Shown: in pieces, positions 59,999-64,000 of the stretch
Layout: each line of letters begins with the position of its first letter
Numbering within the stretch: the first letter of the stretch is position 1
Notes under the pieces: generated by a model
The model's input: only the letters and a program-made list of their open reading frames with translations
The model's database searches: none
What the model was told of the DNA's origin: nothing
Made by a program: the position numbers and the translations under genes
Source: Thalassotalea sp. PP2-459
GTDB taxonomy: Bacteria; Pseudomonadota; Gammaproteobacteria; Enterobacterales; Alteromonadaceae
Assembly (NCBI RefSeq): GCF_001913705.1
Contig: NZ_MKQD01000065.1
Coordinates: 1 to 64,000 of the forward strand
DNA length: 64,000 nt
Direction: 5' to 3'

Positions 59999-60359
59999 TC
60001 TGTTTGATTTTTCATTTCATATCCTCAAAAAATTTCATCCTTGAGGTATGGAACATTTATCTACATTTTACAAGTAAAATACTGTTAAATATCAACAACT
60101 TAATATAGCAATAAATAATTATCTGTCAGCTAAAGTGCTTTCAAATCAAACGGTTCATCATTTCTGTCAAAGTGTTTTAATAAATAACGCTTCTTAAAAC
60201 ACAGTGGCTTATGCTTAAATACTTGGGAGTTTTGGGACTGACCGGACAACTTATTGAGCTATTTTTGGACATTTATCACTAAAACCTTTGGTATCTATGA
60301 AAGGTTCGTGCGAGTTCATTGGGATAACCGGACAACTATTATTAGGTTTTTGATGTGTA
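59999..60359. other. Region upstream of tnsA with repeated motifs
   Basis: About 360 bases without a gene. CCGGACAACT occurs twice (60242-60251 and 60328-60337) in a longer similar context (GGGA, 3-4 bases, ACCGGACAACT), and TGGACATTTATC at 60266 is related. GTGTTTTAA and TTAAAACAC form a hairpin around 60171-60202. The motifs may be TnsB sites or operators for the gene at 60378. Confidence 0.5.
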
Positions 60360-60377
60360 ATGAATTACGAGGGCTAT

Positions 60378-61178
60378 ATGGAAAACGTAGATGACTTTAT
60401 GGAAGAGTACCTAAAAACGTCTTTTAGAGATGCGTTATTAGAAAAAATGCATGAGCCTAAAATAAAAAGCATCATCCGAACTATTGTCCATAAAAGGTTA
60501 GGAAGCTTTCCTGAATATACTTGTGAATGGGAAACAGCCGAAAAGTGTACTAGTGATATTTTACGAATTGTCGATGAGCAGTTTTTGAAAACAGGCTCAT
60601 ACGCCAATAGAGAGCGGTTCAAAAATCAAAAGCTTATTAATCACCAAACTAAAAAAGATTACGTTGAGTCCTATCTGTTTACGGCGGTTCATACCTATTG
60701 CACCGCCAAGCAAGTGAAATGTAATCAGGGTAGAAAGGAAATACGTGATGAACATGGCAATATAATTCAAACAGCGAAAAAACGAGGCAAAGCAGCCCGT
60801 GCGGCTGATGGAAACGACAAATTAGAGCTAGCCGTCCTGAGTGAATCTTTCGGATTATCATCCATCAGTGATGAAGTCATAGAGAAAACGACAGAATACC
60901 TTAAAAAACTTCATTTAAATGAAAAAGAGATCCGTTGCTTTTGGGATAGGATGGACGGTCAAACGTTTGTAGAAATGGCCGATGAATACCAAGAAAGCAA
61001 TGCGTCAAAAGAAAAGAGCATGCCAGATTTATATCGTAAACGTTATCAGCGCTTATTGAAAAAGATTGGTACCAAGAAAAATAAAGTCTTCGATCTTATG
61101 ACTCGTGATTCTCATCATTCAGGCAATCAGGCTTTGGGTAACGGCGGCTTCTTTGTTTCAAATGATGAAACTGGTTAG
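60378..61178 (+). CDS. Sigma-70 region 4-like protein, unknown role
   Basis: This protein has 266 residues from the ATG at 60378, preceded by GAGG (an ATG at 60360 is possible). The N-terminal two thirds are charged and unrecognised. The C-terminal part LHLNEKEIRCFWDRMDGQTF, VEMADEY and DLYRKRYQRLLKKIG looks like the sigma factor region-4 helix-turn-helix. It could be a regulator of the adjacent genes. Repeats CCGGACAACT lie upstream. Confidence in the fold is moderate. Confidence 0.55.
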   Translation: MENVDDFMEEYLKTSFRDALLEKMHEPKIKSIIRTIVHKRLGSFPEYTCEWETAEKCTSDILRIVDEQFLKTGSYANRERFKNQKLINHQTKKDYVESYLFTAVHTYCTAKQVKCNQGRKEIRDEHGNIIQTAKKRGKAARAADGNDKLELAVLSESFGLSSISDEVIEKTTEYLKKLHLNEKEIRCFWDRMDGQTFVEMADEYQESNASKEKSMPDLYRKRYQRLLKKIGTKKNKVFDLMTRDSHHSGNQALGNGGFFVSNDETG

Positions 61179-61287
61179 TTAGTAAAAGTAACTCATCCAA
61201 TGTCATGTTGCTATAGATGCTACTATTTGAATCCCAGTGTCTATCTTGGCTCGCAAAATCTAGCTGATAATTGGTTGATTTCTTCAT
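61096..61287 (-). CDS. Small protein overlapping the sigma-like gene
   Basis: This 63-residue frame starts MKKSTNYQLDFASQDRHWDS and has a very strong ribosome site GGGGAGG five bases upstream. Its last 83 bases overlap the 3' end of the sigma-like gene in the opposite direction. It is polar and not recognised. The strong ribosome site is the reason for reporting it. Confidence 0.45.
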   Translation of the reverse strand: MKKSTNYQLDFASQDRHWDSNSSIYSNMTLDELLLLTNQFHHLKQRSRRYPKPDCLNDENHES

Positions 61288-61428
61288 TTTTGCCTCCCCA
61301 AACACCCCTGTTAACAAGTCTAGTTCATTTGATTAGAAACAATAAATGAGACGAAATCAGTTGATATCTCAGTTGGTTATGTCATTAATATGCAATACGG
61401 TTTTGTCTAACGAAAAAGGATTTTAGGC

Positions 61429-62154
61429 ATGAAAGACAAGGAAAAAATCGCTCTATTTATCGATGCTGATAATGCTCCTGCCAGTAAAATTGATGTCATT
61501 CTCTCTGAACTAGCCCGTTATGGTGTAGTTAATATTCGTAAAGCCTACGGCAACTGGAAAAGCCCATGTATTCAACCTTGGGAAGATGTTTTACACGAAT
61601 ATGCTATCCAGCCCATTCAACAATTTGATTTAACCAAAGGCAAAAATGCTACTGACATTGCTTTGGTTATAGATGCTATGGATACCCTATATACCAAAGA
61701 TGTCGACACCATTTGTTTAGTTTCATCTGATTGTGATTTTACTCCACTTGTTACGCGAGCACTTGCAGATGGCAAGTTTGTCATTGGTTTTGGTGAACGA
61801 AAAGCGCCAACTGCATTCGTAAATAGCTGTTCAAAGTTCCTGTATCTTGACGATATCGAGACAGAAGAAAAGCCAATACAAAAACGAAAGCCAAGTATTA
61901 AAAGTGATACTAGGTTGATGAATATGCTTCGTCAGGCAATAGAAGCATCTGAAGAAGAAGATGGTTGGGCACAGTTAGGCCCTATCGGCAAACACATTTC
62001 AAATCATGCGTCTTTTGACCAGCGAAATTACGGCTTTAAAAAACTTAGCGATTTATTTGCTGCAATTGATTTGTTTGAAATGAAGCAAACTCATGGCTCA
62101 GCAACATGGGTAAGGGATAAGAAAAAGGTAAAACATAAGGAAGCTAGTCAATAA
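61429..62154 (+). CDS. NYN-domain RNase with OST-HTH/LOTUS domain
   Basis: The 241 residues contain a PIN-like NYN nuclease domain (FIDADNAPASKIDVILSELA at about 10, KGKNATDIALVIDAMDTL at about 72-89, VSSDCDFTPLVTRA at about 100) with four conserved acidic residues, then a linker with KRKPSIK, then an OST-HTH/LOTUS domain (QLGPIGKHISNHASFDQRNY, 183-202). This LabA-like arrangement is widespread. The domain cleaves RNA in other proteins; the partner RNA is unknown. It overlaps the next gene by one base. Confidence 0.9.
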   Translation: MKDKEKIALFIDADNAPASKIDVILSELARYGVVNIRKAYGNWKSPCIQPWEDVLHEYAIQPIQQFDLTKGKNATDIALVIDAMDTLYTKDVDTICLVSSDCDFTPLVTRALADGKFVIGFGERKAPTAFVNSCSKFLYLDDIETEEKPIQKRKPSIKSDTRLMNMLRQAIEASEEEDGWAQLGPIGKHISNHASFDQRNYGFKKLSDLFAAIDLFEMKQTHGSATWVRDKKKVKHKEASQ

Positions 62155-62936
62155 TGATGTTTGGAATTGATGTAAAAGTTATTGCGGCATTAATCGCACT
62201 GTTTGGGGTTCTGATAGCCTCAGCTTTAAGTGCAGGAGCTTATTTTTATAAAGTGAGAGCTGAGGCAAAAAAGAGCGCCCGAAAGTCACTCTATTACTTA
62301 CTAGAAATTAGGTACTTTATTCTGACTTCACTGTTTAACCCGGATAAGGAAACTGCATTATACATTGAACATTACTCCGAACACCTTACCGAAAAAGGCA
62401 TTAAGCTTTCAAAAAGTGACTTTGACGATGTGCTTGTTGATTTAATTCGTGGGTACTTTGAGAGCATCGTTTCGACCGTAAAAATTAAGGCAGAAGCTGA
62501 CTTAATAAAACCCTATGAAGAATCACTTTTGGAGCTTGCTGGCGTTAATCCAGTTTTATCATACAGCCTCAAGGGCAAGGAAACTCTAGCAAAGCTAATT
62601 AGCCAAGCGAGTCAGTATAGTACGTCCGTTCCTAACAATATTGAGTTACCAAAAGGGATGGAGTGGATGAATGATCTTGTTGTTGAAATTTCCAATGATA
62701 TGTCGGAAAAATCAACAGAGGACTCTATAGCTCAATTGGAAGACGATATTTTGGCTCTTTCTAAAACTTGTGGCTCCAAAACACATAAAAACACCAAAAT
62801 CGTGCTGGAAAACCGTTTGACCTTAAAAAACAAAGATATGTTTATTGAACTTGATTCTTATATGGATCAAGTAATTGATAAAATGGTGTCAGCATATAAG
62901 AATCAACTATCTGAAACTAAGCTCCAAAAAAACTAG
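62154..62936 (+). CDS. Membrane-anchored helical protein, unknown function
   Basis: The 260-residue protein has one N-terminal membrane helix (VIAALIALFGVLIASALSAG, about 8-27) followed by a basic stretch and a long helical, charged cytoplasmic domain. It is not recognised. It overlaps the NYN gene by one base, so the two are very likely translated together and may work together. An ATG three bases later is an alternative start. Confidence 0.7.
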   Translation: MMFGIDVKVIAALIALFGVLIASALSAGAYFYKVRAEAKKSARKSLYYLLEIRYFILTSLFNPDKETALYIEHYSEHLTEKGIKLSKSDFDDVLVDLIRGYFESIVSTVKIKAEADLIKPYEESLLELAGVNPVLSYSLKGKETLAKLISQASQYSTSVPNNIELPKGMEWMNDLVVEISNDMSEKSTEDSIAQLEDDILALSKTCGSKTHKNTKIVLENRLTLKNKDMFIELDSYMDQVIDKMVSAYKNQLSETKLQKN

Positions 62937-63033
62937 ATCATTGTGGTAAAAAACGGGAATCTGGTTTGCTAATAGAATTTACAGTAAAGTTGTTTTAATT
63001 AATTGATCTTATTAAAAGGTATAGAGGATTGGA

Positions 63034-63687
63034 ATGTCTCATCAACAAGTGAATTTTGAACAGCCGGAAGAAGAATTGGACTCAACCTCATCTATTTTTG
63101 AAATTCCGGGTGTATTGAAGCTTGCGGTAACACTATTTTCATTAGCGATAATTACCATCTGTATTTGCCTAACTCATCAATATATTGGTGCACCAAAACA
63201 ATATGCTTCGCCAAAAGACCTTGGATTAAGCTCAATATTTCTTTTTTCGATTGTAGCTTTATTTGTTGTATGGATACCCTGGGGTAAAATGGGAATTCGT
63301 ATTTCAAAAATTGGAGGAATTGAGTTCAAGGAAATAGTACAAGAACAAGCTTCAGAGCATGCTGAAGAATTAAGTTATTTAGAAGATCGAATTGAGTCTT
63401 TGGAGGCTCATATTAGAAATCATGATGGAATAACTGAACTTACAGAAAGTTTTCAAGAACCGCAGCTTAGGGAGCAATTAATTAAATTCCTAACCAAATA
63501 TAACAAATGGGCATTTTCCCCTTCCAGGATTAAGGCGTGGGGTTCTCAGCAACAAGGGTTTTCCGGGCTTTCTTCTTATGAACACCCGTTTATAAGGAGC
63601 ACTTTGCAAAAGATGGTCTCCGAAAAGTTGCTCGAAACTAGAATTAGTAAGAAGGGCAATACGCTATATCGTATTGCTGTTAGTTAG
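63034..63687 (+). CDS. Membrane protein with coiled coil and winged-helix-like tail
   Basis: This 217-residue protein has two membrane helices (about 26-46 and 66-85), a coiled coil (about 100-130; AEELSYLEDRIESLEAHIRN) and a C-terminal domain with FSPSRIKAWGSQQQGFSGLS and TLQKMVSEKLLETRISKKGN, resembling a winged helix. It is preceded by a 97-base gap and followed 8 bases later by the MBL-fold gene, so it is in an operon with it. It is not recognised as a family. It could be a membrane effector or anchor. Confidence 0.65.
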   Translation: MSHQQVNFEQPEEELDSTSSIFEIPGVLKLAVTLFSLAIITICICLTHQYIGAPKQYASPKDLGLSSIFLFSIVALFVVWIPWGKMGIRISKIGGIEFKEIVQEQASEHAEELSYLEDRIESLEAHIRNHDGITELTESFQEPQLREQLIKFLTKYNKWAFSPSRIKAWGSQQQGFSGLSSYEHPFIRSTLQKMVSEKLLETRISKKGNTLYRIAVS

Positions 63688-63695
63688 ATTTATCT

Positions 63696-64000
63696 ATGAC
63701 GTTAACTATTACCAGCTTCCAAGCAAAATATGGCGATGCTTTTCTTGTCGAAGAGCCTGATAGCAGTGTAAGCTTTTTAGTGGATTGTGGCTTCAAGCTA
63801 ACTTATAAAAACCATATCAAGAAAAGAATTAATTCTGTAAATTTCATAATATTAACGCATTCTGATGAAGATCATATTAATGGCGCTTTTCCTTTAATTA
63901 ATGACTATCCTGAAAAATTTTCTTTAGACAAAGTCTACGTAAACTCTCCTGAATCGATACCTGCTCCTAGAACTAATGGCGATATTTCGATAAGGCAAGC
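63696..64000 (+). CDS. Metallo-beta-lactamase-fold protein, cut by window end
   Basis: The first 101 residues show the MBL fold: FLVDCGFKLT (about 27-36) and the metal motif LTHSDEDHINGAFP (about 54-67) with His55, Asp57, Asp59 and His60. It resembles the ComEC/Rec2-type MBL proteins that occur as a component in several bacterial defence systems, for example type I Avs, where an MBL protein goes with a protease and a STAND ATPase. The rest is outside the window. Confidence 0.75.
   Translation, partial: MTLTITSFQAKYGDAFLVEEPDSSVSFLVDCGFKLTYKNHIKKRINSVNFIILTHSDEDHINGAFPLINDYPEKFSLDKVYVNSPESIPAPRTNGDISIRQ

Larger units (their letters stand above)
54150..60345 (-). mobile_element. Tn7-like transposon (TnsABC plus TnsD/TniQ), limits uncertain
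   Basis: Four genes in one direction encode TnsA, TnsB, TnsC and a TniQ/TnsD-type protein with overlapping or touching frames. The tnsA-side end may lie at about 60.34 kb, where three similar GGACA motifs occur (60242, 60266, 60328); the other may lie near 54.15 kb, where TAAATGTCC reads as an inverted copy. These limits are a guess and the element could be larger, with the ATPase gene as cargo. No cas gene or CRISPR array is present. Confidence 0.6.

Noticed and set aside
54150-60345. CRISPR-associated Tn7-like (type I-F or V-K) transposon
   Set aside because: No cas6, cas7, cas8 or cas12k genes and no repeat-spacer array were seen. The TniQ is full TnsD-like length rather than the short Cascade-bound type.

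Overview
The window looks like chromosome of a low-GC marine gammaproteobacterium of the order Alteromonadales, most likely Colwelliaceae (Colwellia or Thalassotalea type). This rests on the conserved block slmA-coaBC-radC-rpmB-rpmG, on the CrbS/CrbR acetate module beside a VC_2705-type acetate symporter with its DUF4212 subunit, on a TPP-riboswitch thiC-thiO-thiS-thiG-thiDE operon, and on a cytochrome c4-engB pair. No species name can be read from the sequence.

Layout. 1-3.8 kb is a decayed accessory patch: a 65-base tandem duplication, a broken IS3-family element, a small operon of unknown genes, an intact-looking IS3-family element, and a tyrosine recombinase cut short by that element. 3.9-50.5 kb is core chromosome: gor, prlC, a Tag-like glycosylase, rsmJ, a chemoreceptor, a binding-protein/diguanylate-cyclase pair, the acetate-response cluster (13.5-24.9 kb) with a SoxR regulon inside it, pepD, slmA, coaBC, radC, a PilZ gene and a ParA/ribbon-helix-helix pair placed between radC and rpmB, a PEP-CTERM-like trypsin-family protease, an M1 peptidase, the thiamin operon, a DUF418 protein, a LetAB-type lipid transport system, a four-haem cytochrome c4 and engB. 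50.5-64 kb is an island with unrelated cargo: a candidate small RNA at its left border, toxin-antitoxin-like fragments, a GIY-YIG protein, an AAA ATPase, a Tn7-like transposition module (TnsA, TnsB, TnsC and a TnsD/TniQ-type protein) and, at the right edge, a set of genes that looks like phage defence (NYN-LOTUS protein, two membrane proteins, a metallo-beta-lactamase-fold protein cut by the window end).

How the genes work together. The acetate cluster combines a transporter (DUF4212 plus symporter), a CBS/nucleotidyltransferase signalling protein with a DEDDh exonuclease, and the CrbS/CrbR two-component pair known to switch on acetate use. SoxR faces a promoter with a textbook 19-base spacer and SoxR box that drives a 35-residue small ORF, a VOC protein and a flavodoxin-fold reductase. 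The thiamin operon supplies HMP, the thiazole (by the glycine-oxidase route) and the joining step, under a TPP riboswitch. LetA-like and LetB-like proteins form an envelope lipid-transport bridge.

Most worth a second look: the 90-nt small RNA convergent with engB; a LetB homologue with eight rather than seven MCE repeats and a LetA split in two genes; the four-haem c4; the ParA-RHH pair; and the 60.2-64 kb region beside the Tn7-like module. All functions are read from sequence by eye; no database search was run.
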